Assembly: GCA_037953745.1 (NCBI GenBank)
Contig: JBAKBP010012358.1
Span: 1-64,000, forward strand
Origin: Lithodes maja
Lineage: Eukaryota > Arthropoda > Malacostraca > Decapoda > Lithodidae
Direction: 5' to 3'
Length of the DNA stretch: 64,000 bases
In this document: positions 54,796 through 64,000 of the stretch, piece by piece
How positions within the stretch are numbered: the stretch's first letter is position 1
Layout: every line of letters begins with the position of its first letter
Program-made: the position numbers and the translations under genes
Notes under the pieces: generated by a model
Told to the model about the DNA's origin: nothing
The model's input: the letters and a program-made list of their open reading frames with translations, nothing else
Database searches by the model: none

Positions 54796-55210
54796 GCCTT
54801 TCTTGGTCTGCCCTTTGGTGTAGCTCCCTCCACATTCATGGACTTGCATCTTTTCACCTAACTTAGTTTATCTACCCTCTCCACATACCCAAACCATCCG
54901 AGCCTGTTAGTACGCATCTCATCACTGATACTCTTGATACCTAACAGTCTCCTCAGTTCTTCACTAGATATCCTATCTTGCAGTTTGGCACCACACATCT
55001 ATCTAACCATTCTCATCTTGTTACATTACATTCTGTTGATATCAGCTTTGACAGGCCACGTTTCTGAAGCATATTACATTGCGCTTCCGACACAAAGTTT
55101 CCCATGGTAAGTAATGGCAGCAGTTCTCTGAACTTTCCCCAGCCGATCTAATTATGGCCATAGTGGCAGCCTCGGCCCCACTATCGGCAGTGATGGTATC
55201 TACCAAGTAG

Positions 55211-55746
55211 CCCAGGGCGGGTGCCCAACTCCGAAAGGAGTTGAAGTAGGGGAGCTATCCCCCCGCCAAAGGCGGCTTTCTAGGGCCTTTCCTAGCTGAT
55301 GCCGAGAGGATTGGGTTCTAGTCATGTGGTGATGGGCTGGTCTATCAGAGTGAGAACTGAGTGATCTCTGCCTTACCCATAGCTTACTCTGACTGTTCCT
55401 TTAACTTATATATTTTCTAGATCTCAAGTGACGGCGTCTTTTCCGTGGATTGACCTCCTTACTGCCAACCTAAAAGTTGGCAGATTGGGAGCCAAAGAGT
55501 CACATTTTTCCCTTGCCCCTCAACTTTCCCTTCATAATTGCTGAGGGGCACAGGGCCTTGGGTGGGGCTTTGGTTTCCCGGGCGTTTCCGCGCCCTCCTC
55601 AGCTCCCTGCCTTAGAGTGGCTTCGGTCACCTGGGTTTTGTTAGTGGTAAGCAGGGAGGGTTTTGTGGGGGCGCTCTATGGCCTTGGCCTTGCTCGGGAC
55701 CTTGGGGCTGTTCGGCCAGGCAGCCTGGGGAACAACAACAACAACA
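55211..55746 (+). mobile_element. SINE-like retroposon J, copy 2, full length
   Basis: 536 bp starting CCCAGGGCGGGTGCCC and ending GGCCAGGCAGCCTGGGG plus AAC repeats. It is flanked by ACCAAGTAG at 55202-55210 and 55747-55755. It shares its 3' 80 bp with LINE B. A hairpin with a CTGCCAAC/GTTGGCAG stem (about 55462-55483) differs from the stem in the other copies. Confidence 0.85.
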
Positions 55747-55755
55747 ACCAAGTAG

Positions 55756-56283
55756 CCCAAGTGGGCGGGTGCCCGACCCCGAAAGGGGTTGAAATAGGGG
55801 AGCTATCCCCCCGCCAAAGGCGGCTTTCTAGGGCCTTTCCTAGCTGATGCTGAGAGGATTGGGTTCTAGTCATGTGGTGATGGGCTGGTCTATCAGAGTG
55901 AGAACTGAGTGATCTCTGCCTTACCCATAGCTTACTCTGACTGTTCCTTTAACTTATATATTTTCTAGATCTCAAGTGACTGCGTCTTTTCCGTGGATTG
56001 ACCTCCCAATCTACCAAGATTGGAAGCCAAAGTATCACATTTTTCCCTTGCCCCTCAACTTTCTCTTCATAATTGCTGAGGGGCACAGGGCCCTGGGTGG
56101 GGCTTTGGTTTCCCGGGCGTTTCAGCACCCTCCTCAGCTCCCCGCCATGGAGTGGCTTCGGTCACCCAGGCTTTATTGTGGTCGGCAGGGAGGGTTCTGT
56201 GGGGGCGCTCGGTTATGGCCTTGGAATTGCTCGGGGCCTTGGGGCTGTTCGGCCAGGCAGCTTAGGGAACAACAACAACACCA
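55756..56283 (+). mobile_element. SINE-like retroposon J, copy 3, full length, tandem to copy 2
   Basis: 528 bp, same order of blocks as copy 2. It is flanked by ACCAAGTAG at 55747-55755 and 56284-56292. Its hairpin is CCAATC/GATTGG, as in copy 1. The translated 3' end (LWGRSVMALELLGALGLFGQ) still resembles the LINE B C-terminus. Confidence 0.85.
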
Positions 56284-56635
56284 ACCAAGTAGCAAAACTT
56301 GTCCACTATCTCCAGTACCTAATTGCCAAAGTTAACACTCTTGAGCTGGTCATTAAACACAAGCTCACCTTTGCATACAAATTTCTCAACTTCGAACTTC
56401 TTCCTCGGTAAGGGTACCTTTATTCTAGTACTGTACTGTATAGCGCTTCTTCCCATGGTGTACCTAGCAATGTCAGACGCATATATATCAATCAATCTTA
56501 TACTTTTCACTATGATGAGGCCATTTATAATTCAATTCTGACAAACATTAACCACTTATCAAAAGGAAACTTATCTAAGAAGAAAACCTACCTGGTACTT
56601 TCTATAAATCTAGTGCATAAAAACAAAATGCATAC

Positions 56636-56762
56636 CTGGAGTCCTGGAAAAGCTGATCGTACAACTTCCTTGAACCCAAACCGGACGTATTTAAGAGCTA
56701 GTTTTTGGAATCCTCGGTAAGTGACAGCCTCCCACAATTCCTTGGCATCTATGTCAAGCCAC
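56636..56762 (-). CDS. L2HGDH: L-2-hydroxyglutarate dehydrogenase, penultimate coding exon
   Basis: 127 bp with acceptor TGTTTCAG and donor CTCCAG|GTATG. One base completes the previous codon, then 42 residues: WLDIDAKELWEAVTYRGFQK, LALKYVRFGFKEVVRSAFPG, LQ. It joins in phase to the last exon (LQ|VATLRKYIPE), which reproduces the family's sequence between the substrate domain and the RGPAGVRAQ block. The intron between the exons (54627-56635) is 2.0 kb and filled by an RTE-like fragment and two J retroposons. The upstream intron runs past the window and holds the nested LINEs. Confidence 0.88.
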
Positions 56763-56813
56763 CTGAAACAAGCCATAGTAATTTATCAATATCATTAATA
56801 CTGCATAGGTATT

Positions 56814-58002
56814 GTGTGGAGTGTGGAGACTGATAAAGCGAAAGGAGGAGTGGGTGTTCTGGTGGCTGAAGAGCTGACGGAAAGTGTGCTTCAGATTACG
56901 AGAGTTAGTGAAAGGCTGATTGTTTTGAAGTTGAAAGTTGGTGAAAGAATTCTGAATGTGATATCTGCACATGCCCCACAGGCTGGTTTACAGAAAGAGA
57001 TAAAAGAGGACTTCTGGAATGACACCGTCAGTGTCATTTCAGGCCTCTCGGAGAATGAAATAACTATCGTGGGGGGGGACCTCAATGGTCACGTGGGAGC
57101 ATCTGCAGATGGATACAAGGGGGTACATGGAGGAATTGGTTACGGAAGGAGAAATCTAGAAGGCGAATATATATTTGAGTCCTGCGTTGCACTCAACATG
57201 GTTGTGTGTAACACAAAGTTCAAGAAAAGACAGAACCACCTGATCACATATAACTCTGGGGTCTCCAGTAGCCAGATAGATTACTTCTTGAGACAGAACC
57301 ACCTGATCACATATAACTCTGGGGTCTCCAGTAGCCAGATAGATTACTTCTTGGTTAACAGGAAAGACTGGAAACTAGTTAGAGATGTAAAGGTCATCCC
57401 GAGCGAAGAATGTATCCCCCAGCATAAGCTACTTGTGTGTGACATGAGCTTATACAGAGATCCTAAGCGCAAGAAGGTTTACATACCCAAAAGGAAAGTG
57501 TGGCTGCTGAAGGACAAGGAAGTTAGGGATAGGTTTCATAATGAACTGGAGGAAATGAATAGAAATAAGGAAGCTAGGCCTAACGATGTAAATAGCCAAT
57601 GGAACTTTCTTAAGCATAGCCTTATCGCTGCCACTGACAAAGTCTGTGGGAAAACAAAGGGTCACCCCAGGAATAAGACCTCTTGGTGGTGGAACGATGA
57701 GGTAGAACATGCTGTGAAAGAGAAAAGGAGATGCTTCAAAGCATGGAAGAAAGGAGGCAGCAGGGAGGAATACCAGGCAGCTAAACGAACTGCCAAAAGA
57801 GTTATTTACAATGCTAAAAATCGCATTAAGGACCTGGTCCTCGAACAAGTGTGTAACACTGACAATCCCAATGGGATCTTCAACCTAGCTAGGCGAGTTA
57901 AAAATGACAGTAGGGATATTATAGGTGAACAGTGTGTTAGAGATGATAATGGGAAGATTGTGTATGCAGAAAATGAAATCAGAGAAGCATGGAAGGTACA
58001 CT
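56814..58002 (+). pseudogene. RTE-like LINE endonuclease with internal 21-codon duplication
   Basis: Encodes GGVGVLVAEELTESV, NVISAHAPQAG, GGDLNGHVG, YGRRNLEGEYIFESCVALNM, QIDYFLVNRKDW and SEECIPQHKLLVCDM, the order of the APE-like endonuclease of RTE elements. This is followed by a linker ending ENEIREAWKVH. The N-terminal start is missing. A 63-bp segment (57228-57290) is repeated in tandem at 57291-57353, in frame, duplicating RQNHLITYNSGVSSSQIDYF. The frame then runs into the inserted Jockey/CR1-like element. Confidence 0.85.
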
Positions 58003-58093
58003 TCCAAACACCTCCTCCTCCTATCCACTTCACTACACTAACATGCACACCACACTTCATTCTTCCACACCAAAATTAAAAAAAAAAAAAAAG

Positions 58094-60830
58094 ATGAATT
58101 ATAGCCCAGCCTCGGAGTCCCCAGGGGGGGGGACCATAAATGCCCCCTCACCCGACCGACCATCCCCTGACGACCCCACACAATTACCTGGACCTCGGCC
58201 TGTTACTCTTTCTATTAATTTCTGCAACATTCGCGGACTTTCCTCTAACTTTCACTCTGTTGAGCACCATCTCTCCTCCTACAAACCTAATCTTCTCTTC
58301 CTCACCGAAACTCAGGTGTCTGTAGCAACATCCAGCAACCCCTTCTCTGTATCCTCCTACTTTCTCTATCCTAGTTTCAAAGCCAAAGGCGGATGTTGTG
58401 CATATGTGCACAACAAACTCACTTGCTCTCGTGTTCCCGATTTCGACTCCTCTGAATTCTCAACTTTATGGCTCAAACTTTCCTGTCATTCTCTTACTAA
58501 ATATTTCTGTGCTGTCTATCTTTCCCCTAACTCTACCAACTTTCCCAAATTCTTTGACTATCTAAACTCTACAGTGGAACACATTCTATCCATTTCTCCT
58601 TTCTCAGAAATCTCCCTCTTAGGAGATTTCAACGTTCACCACCGCCATTGGCTCTCCTCTCACACTACTGATCCACCTGGTGAACAAGCCTACGTCTTTT
58701 CTATCCTAAATGACCTAGAGCAGTTAGTTCAGCAACCCACCCGTATCCCGGATCGCATCGGAGATCGGCCCAACATTCTTGACCTGTTTCTAACTTCTAA
58801 CCCTTCTTCTTATACTGTCGATCTTTTCTCTCCTTTGGGCTCCTCCGACCATAAACTTATCTCTGTCACCTGTCCTATCTCTCCAGTACAGCCACCCGAT
58901 CCTCCTAGCCGGCGGCGCTTGTGGCACTTTGGCGCTGCCGACTGGGAGGCTCTTCGGCAGTACTTCTTTGATTTCCCATGGAATGATTTCTGCTTCCATG
59001 GCCGAGGACCCTCGGAGAGTGCTGAACGCATTACCGAGGTAATCCTATCGGGCATGGAAGCATACATTCCATTCTCTTTCTCTCAGACTAATGCTAAAAA
59101 ATCTTGGTTTACTCACGCCTGTTCTACTGCTGTCCGCAATAAGGAGGAAGCATTCAAACGGTACCGACGCCTTAAAACTCAAGACTCTCATTCTTCATAT
59201 GTTTCTGCCCGGAATCAAGCCAAATCTGTTCTTCGACTTGCCAAACACTCTTTCATCAATAATAAATGCACTGAACTATCCAACTCTAGCTCTTCCCAAG
59301 CTTTCTGGCATCTAGCCAAAAACCTCTCCAACAATTTCTCTTCCTCGTCTTTCCCTCCCCTTTCCCACTCTGATGGCTCAACCATCACTTCTTCCTCTGA
59401 CAAAGCTAAACTCTTCGCTCAAACTTTTGCTAGAAACTCCACCTTGGATGATTCCGGTGCTATTCCTCCCTCTCCGCCCTCCTCTCTCTTACTTATGCCT
59501 AATATCCTAATCTCTTCTAAAGATGTACTTTCTACCCTCTCTGGGCTTAACACTAATAAGGCGTACGGTCCGGACGGTGTTCCTCCTGTTGTTCTCAAAA
59601 ACTGTGCTTCCGTGCTGACTCCCTGCCTAGGCAAACTCTTTCGTCTCTGTCTATCCTCTAACGTCTTCCCTTCATGCTGGAAGTTTGCTCACATTCAACC
59701 TGTCCCAAAGAAGGGTGACCGCTCTCAACCCTCCAACTATCGTCCAATTGCTCTTATCTCTGGTCTTTCTAAAGTTTTTGAAACTATTCTTGCTTCCAAA
59801 TTTCTTAAGCATTTCTCTTCTCATAATCTGCTCTCAGATCGCCAGTATGGCTTCCTTAAGGGTCGCTCTACTGGTGATCTTCTTTCATATCTTACTAACT
59901 CTTGGTCATCCTCCTTTCGGGACTTCGGTGAGACTTTTTCTATTGCACTAGACATATCGAAAGCCTTCGATAGAGTCTGGCATAAATCTTTAATTTCTAA
60001 ACTACCCTCCTTCGGTTTCTATCCCTCCATCTGTGCCTTTGTCTCTAATTTCCTTTCCGGCCGTTCCATAGCCGCGGTTGTGGACGGCCATTGTTCACTT
60101 CCTCACCCTATAAACTCCGGTGTTCCTCAGGGCTCTGTCCTATCTCCTATTCTCTTTCTAATTTTTATAAATGATCTCCTTAACTGTACCTTAATTCCCA
60201 TCCATTCATACGCAGACGACTCAACCTTACACTACTCCATTAGTTTTTCAGAACGCCCCAGCCAGCAATCTCTCAACAACAAACGTAATGAAGCCATAGA
60301 ACTCTTAAATTCTGATCTAAATACAATTTCCAATTGGGGCAGAGAAAACCTTGTTAACTTTAATGCTTCCAAAACCCAATTTCTCCATCTATCTACCCGT
60401 CAGGATCTCCCAGCGGACTATCCCTTATTCTTCAATAATACAAAAATCAACCCTTCATCTTCTCTCAATATTCTTGGTGTCTCTTTTTCTTCTGCTCTCA
60501 TTTGGAAGGACCATATTACCAGTCTTGCTAAGGCAGCCTCCCAGAAGCTGGGTGTGCTCAACCGCCTTAGGGGGTTCTTTTCCCCTGCACAGCTTCTTGC
60601 TCTGTACAGGGGCATAGTGCGCCCTTGTATTGAGTATTGTTCACATGTGTGGGGAGGTTCCTCTCACACCGCTCTCCTAGACAAAGTTGAAAGGAAGGCC
60701 TTTCGTATCATTAACTCCCGTCCACTCACCAACTCTCTGCAATCTCCCTCTCTCCGCCGCAATGTTGCATCTCTCTCGCTATTCTATCGCTACTATAATA
60801 ATCAGTGTTCCTCAGAGCTATCCCAGTGCA
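58094..60830 (+). pseudogene. Jockey/CR1-like LINE polyprotein, copy 1, endonuclease plus RT, interrupted at C-terminus
   Basis: Starts MNYSPASESPGGG after an A-run. Endonuclease: FCNIRGLSSNFHSVEHHL, LLFLTETQV, LLGDFNVHHRHW and GSSDHKLIS (about residues 250-255). RT: AYGPDGVPPVVLKNCAS, PVPKKGDRSQPSNYRPIAL, ALDISKAFDRVWHKSL (D620), NSGVPQGSVLSPILF and catalytic HSYADDSTLHY (about 704-714). The C-terminal LWHFGAADW-type linker and the FRIINSRPLTNSLQSPSLRR block are present. The frame is open to SQCI, where the second copy is inserted. The last 75 residues (IPPPLRRARGTRLATQSHPF onwards) are at 63068-63292. The insertion replaces the natural end with a few odd residues and a stop. Confidence 0.9.
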
Positions 60831-63065
60831 TTTTTTTTTTTTTTTTTTCTATGTGATTGAGGGAGGCAAAAGGCATAACTGCCTATAGCGAGTGCCTCCC
60901 CCATAGTTGAAAGAGTGACAGGGCCAAAATCAAGGGACGTTCGAGCCAAAATGCCTGGACACACGGAGTTTGAAGCAATTTAAGTCATAGGAAGAGGGAA
61001 AGACTGATTCTGGGAGAGAGTTCCAGAGCTCAGCTGTTGAGTAGAAGAAAGTTTGAGAGTAACGTTTCACTCTTGGGTTGGAGAGTTGCACAGAGTAGGG
61101 GTGGGATTGAGTTGCAAGACGGGTACCACGTGCCCTACGTAAAGGAGGTGGTATGCACTGGGATAGCTCTGAGGAACACTGATTATTATAGTAGCGATAG
61201 AATAGCGAGAGAGATGCAACATTGCAGCGGAGAGAGAGAGATTGCAGAGAGTTGGTGAGTGGACGGGAGTTAATGATACGAAAGCCCTTCCTTTCAACTT
61301 TGTCTAGGAGAGCGGTGTGAGAGGAACCTCCCCACACATGTGAACAATACTCAATACAAGGGCGCACTATGCCCCTGTACAGAGCAAGAAGCTGTGCAGG
61401 GGAAAAGAACCCCCTAAGGCGGTTGAGCACACCCAGCTTCTGGGAGGCTGCCTTAGCAAGACTGGTAATATGGTCCTTCCAAATGAGAGCAGAAGAAAAA
61501 GAGACACCAAGAATATTGAGAGAAGATGAAGGGTTGATTTTTGTATTGTTGAAGAATAAGGGATAGTCCGCTGGGAGATCCTGACGGGTAGATAGATGGA
61601 GAAATTGGGTTTTGGAAGCATTAAAGTTAACAAGGTTTTCTCTGCCCCAATTGGAAATTGTATTTAGATCAGAATTTAAGAGTTCTATGGCTTCATTACG
61701 TTTGTTGTTGAGAGATTGCTGGCTGGGGCGTTCTGAAAAACTAATGGAGTAGTGTAAGGTTGAGTCGTCTGCGTATGAATGGATGGGAATGAAGGTACAG
61801 TTAAGGAGATCATTTATAAAAATTAGAAAGAGAATAGGAGATAGGACAGAGCCCTGAGGAACACCGGAGTTTATAGGGTGAGGAAGTGAACAATGGCCGT
61901 CCACAACCGCGGCTATGGAACGGCCGGAAAGGAAATTAGAGACAAAGGCACAGATGGAGGGATAGAAACCGAAGGAGGGTAGTTTAGAAATTAAAGATTT
62001 ATGCCAGACTCTATCGAAGGCTTTCGATATGTCTAGTGCAATAGAAAAAGTCTCACCGAAGTCCCGAAAGGAGGATGACCAAGAGTTAGTAAGATATGAA
62101 AGAAGATCACCAGTAGAGCGACCCTTAAGGAAGCCATACTGGCGATCTGAGAGCAGATTATGAGAAGAGAAATGCTTAAGAAATTTGGAAGCAAGAATAG
62201 TTTCAAAAACTTTAGAAAGACAAGAGATAAGAGCAATTGGACGATAGTTGGAGGGTTGAGAGCGGTCACCCTTCTTTGGGACAGGTTGAATGTGAGCAAA
62301 CTTCCAGCATGAAGGGAAGACGTTAGAGGATAGACAGAGACGAAAGAGTTTGCCTAGGCAGGGAGTCAGCACGGAAGCACAGTTTTTGAGAACAACAGGA
62401 GGAACACCGTCCGGACCGTACGCCTTATTAGTGTTAAGCCCAGAGAGGGTAAAAAGTACATCTTTAGAAGAGATTAGGATATTAGGCATAAGTAAGAGAG
62501 AGGAGGGCGGAGAGGGAGGAATAGCACCGGAATCATCCAAGGTGGAGTTTCTAGCAAAAGTTTGAGCGAAGAGTTTAGCTTCGTCAGAGGAAGAAGTGAT
62601 GGTTGAGCCATCAGAGTGGGAAAGGGGAGGGAAAGACGAGGAAGAGAAATTGTTGGAGAGGTTTTTGGCTAGATGCCAGAAAGCTTGGGAAGAGCTAGAG
62701 TTGGATAGTTCAGTGCATTTATTATTGATGAAAGAGTGTTTGGCAAGTCGAAGAACAGATTTGGCTTGATTCCGGGCAGAAACATATGAAGAATGAGAGT
62801 CTTGAGTTTTAAGGCGTCGGTACCGTTTGAATGCTTCCTCCTTATTGCGGACAGCAGTAGAACACGCGTGAGTAAACCAAGATTTTTTAGCATTAGTCTG
62901 AGAGAAAGAGAATGGAATGTATGCTTCCATGCCCGATAGGATTACCTCGGTAATGCGTTCAGCACTCTCCGAGGGTCCTCGGCCATGGAAGCAGAAATCA
63001 TTCCATGGGAAATCAAAGAAGTACTGCCGAAGAGCCTCCCAGTCGGCAGCGCCAAAGTGCCACAA
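60831..63065 (-). mobile_element. Jockey/CR1-like LINE, copy 2, 5'-truncated, inserted inverted in copy 1
   Basis: The poly(T) at 60831-60848 is its poly(A) tail. The 5' end falls at the LWHFGAADW codons near 63057. GCA at 60828-60830 and 63066-63068 is the possible target duplication. Sequence is nearly identical to copy 1, so both are young. Confidence 0.88.
60930..63057 (-). pseudogene. Jockey/CR1-like LINE ORF, copy 2, RT and C-terminus intact, endonuclease missing
   Basis: Encodes from LWHFGAADWEALRQYFFDFP through the RT to the natural C-terminus (SRHFGSNVP, stop at 60930). RT landmarks are as in copy 1, including HSYADDSTLHY. It differs from copy 1 by only a handful of residues (e.g. 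DEAKLF for DKAKLF, ISCLSKV for ISGLSKV, NCTFIPI for NCTLIPI). The frame stays open upstream to 63185 through antisense copy 1 sequence, which is accidental. Without the endonuclease it cannot act alone. Confidence 0.88.
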
Positions 63066-63067
63066 GC

Positions 63068-63292
63068 ATACCACCTCCTTTACGTAGGGCACGTGGTACC
63101 CGTCTTGCAACTCAATCCCACCCCTTCTCTGTGCAACTCTCCAACCCAAGAGTGAAACGTTACTCTCAAACTTTCTTCTACTCAACAGTTGAGCTCTGGA
63201 ACTCTCTCCCAGAATCAGTCTTTCCCTCTTCCTATGACTTAAATTGCTTCAAACTCCGTGTGTCCAGGCATTTTGGCTCGAACGTCCCTTGA
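63068..63292 (+). pseudogene. C-terminal remainder of Jockey/CR1-like ORF copy 1
   Basis: Encodes IPPPLRRARGTRLATQSHPF, SVQLSNPRVKRYSQTFFYST, VELWNSLPESVFPSSYDLNC, FKLRVSRHFGSNVP and stop, continuing SQC at 60830. Followed by the 3' UTR and poly(A). Confidence 0.9.
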
Positions 63293-63397
63293 TTTTGGCC
63301 CTGTCACTCTTTCAACTATGGGGGAGGCACTCGCTATAGGCAATTATGCCTTTTGCCTCCCTCAATCACATAGAAAAAAAAAAAAAAAAAAAAAACT

Positions 63398-64000
63398 ATG
63401 AACGATTGCTAAATGTAGAGTTTGAATGGGATAAGGAACAGCTTGGTGTCGAAAAACCAATATCTGGGCCCCCTCCTTTGATAGCACCAGCTGTAGTGAG
63501 CGACGCAATCAATAAAATGAAGGACGGTAAAGCTCCAGGTTGCTCCGACATTGTCGCTGAGATGATAAAAGCCTCAGGGGAGATTGGTGTAAACTTAGTC
63601 ACGGAGTTGATAAACACCATTATTAAAGATGAGAAAATCCCAGAGGATTGGCTCAAAAGTGTAATAGTAAATATATACAAAGGAAAAGGGGATGCGCTAG
63701 ATAGAGGAAATTATAGGGGCCTGAAAATGCTTGACCAAATCATGAAGGTCTGTGAGAGAGTCCTTGAGGGTTTGATCAGGCAAAGCATCTCTATTGATGA
63801 TATGCAGTTTGGTTTTATGCCAGGACGTGGTACAACCGATACTATCTTCATAGTCAGGCAGATACAGGAAAGATACTTACTAAAAGGCAGGGATCTTTAC
63901 TTTGTGTTTGTGGACCTGGAGAAGGCCTTTGATAGGGTACCTAGAGATGTTGTACAGTGGGCTATGAGGAAACTTGGTGTGGAAGAGTGGCTGGTGCGTG
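63398..64000 (+). pseudogene. RTE-like LINE reverse transcriptase, N-terminal part, cut by window end
   Basis: Reads YERLLNVEFEWDKEQ, DAINKMKDGKAPGCSDIVAE, IPEDWLKSVIVNIYKGKGD, NYRGLKMLDQIMKVCERVLE, MQFGFMPGRGTTDTIFIVRQ and FVFVDLEKAFDRVPRDVVQW, the standard run of RTE-like RT blocks up to the first catalytic aspartate (VDLEKAFD). The catalytic YADD box is beyond the window. No stop is seen in this stretch. Confidence 0.88.

Larger units (their letters stand above)
54796..56330 (-). pseudogene. RTE-like LINE fragment in the L2HGDH intron, split by two J retroposons
   Basis: The minus strand reads, in broken frames, ADSGAEAATMAII, FRELLPLLTMGNF-like, ISDEMRTNRLGWFGYVERVD and MNVEGATPKGRPRKAW, the RTE-like C-terminal sequence. 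It runs 54796-55201 and continues at 56293-56330 (GATAGTGGACAAGTTTTGCT on the minus strand). The two J copies sit between. Confidence 0.75.
58003..63394 (+). mobile_element. Jockey/CR1-like LINE, copy 1, split by its own inverted copy
   Basis: Pieces 58003-60830 and 63069-63394 together form one element. It has a CT-rich leader and A-run before the start codon, a single ORF, a 3' UTR with GGGGGAGGCACTCGCTATAG and a poly(A) tail (63374-63395). Inserted in the RTE-like LINE, nearly full length. Confidence 0.88.
56805..64000 (+). mobile_element. RTE-like LINE, split by a Jockey/CR1-like LINE, continuing off-window
   Basis: Endonuclease and linker at 56805-58002. The frame resumes at 63398 with YERLLNVEFEWDKEQ and goes into the RT up to the end of the window. 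The join at WKVH/YERLL is the exact continuation expected in RTE-like elements. Only ACT is duplicated at the insertion. It sits in an L2HGDH intron in the antisense sense relative to the host gene. Confidence 0.85.

Noticed and set aside
57989..58093. Open frame upstream of the Jockey/CR1-like start
   Set aside because: It bridges the RTE-like flank, a CT-rich leader and an A-run; the element's own ATG is at 58094.
63058..63185. N-terminal 40 residues of the long minus-strand frame of copy 2
   Set aside because: They are the antisense translation of copy 1's 3' coding end, open by chance.

Overview
This window looks like repeat-dense eukaryotic, probably arthropod DNA. The families recognised (long-tailed piggyBac elements, a DIRS-like tyrosine-recombinase retroelement, several Jockey/CR1-, I- and RTE-like LINEs, TA-flanked MITEs) and the style of the one novel host gene suggest a decapod crustacean. 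That is an inference from recalled family resemblance, not from a search. There are no bacterial-style operons. Only two host genes are visible: an uncharacterised three-exon gene on the plus strand (12438-19439) and the last two coding exons of L-2-hydroxyglutarate dehydrogenase (L2HGDH) on the minus strand (54375-54626 and 56636-56762). Almost everything else is transposon, much of it inserted into other transposons.

Layout. 1-8086: two long piggyBac elements in head-to-tail order that meet at a single TTAA (3619-3622), each with an open transposase frame on the minus strand. 8087-12437: small repeats and a three-layer nest (TTAA-type repeat, then a TA-flanked inverted-repeat element, then a truncated LINE). 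12438-19439: the host gene, whose 5-kb first intron holds an antisense RTE-like fragment split by a LINE, a TTAA-type MITE, a hAT fossil and other fragments. 20005-21022: a Tigger/pogo-like MITE. 22490-24890: an old LINE B copy split by a LINE A tail that is itself split by a younger LINE B copy. 25308-28027: a TTAA-flanked element split by another LINE B copy with a clear target duplication.

28571-42660: a decayed DIRS-like element on the minus strand with 39-bp inverted ends at 29057 and 42622. It is broken by LINE A, which is broken by an intact-ORF, RNase H-bearing LINE C. A 490-bp inverted module made from the same DIRS ends abuts it on the left. 42838-53084: LINE, SINE and TA-MITE remnants. 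53420-64000: the L2HGDH 3' end. Its last intron carries two tandem SINE-like copies that share one 9-bp target. The upstream intron carries an RTE-like LINE, interrupted by a Jockey/CR1-like LINE, interrupted in turn by an inverted copy of itself.

For convenience the LINE families are named A (FADD-type RT, tail with AGGTAAATAC repeats), B (AAC-repeat tail), C (with RNase H), D and E (3' fragments), RTE-like, and Jockey/CR1-like. These labels are local to this report. The names of element families come from motif recognition by eye; no database search was possible.
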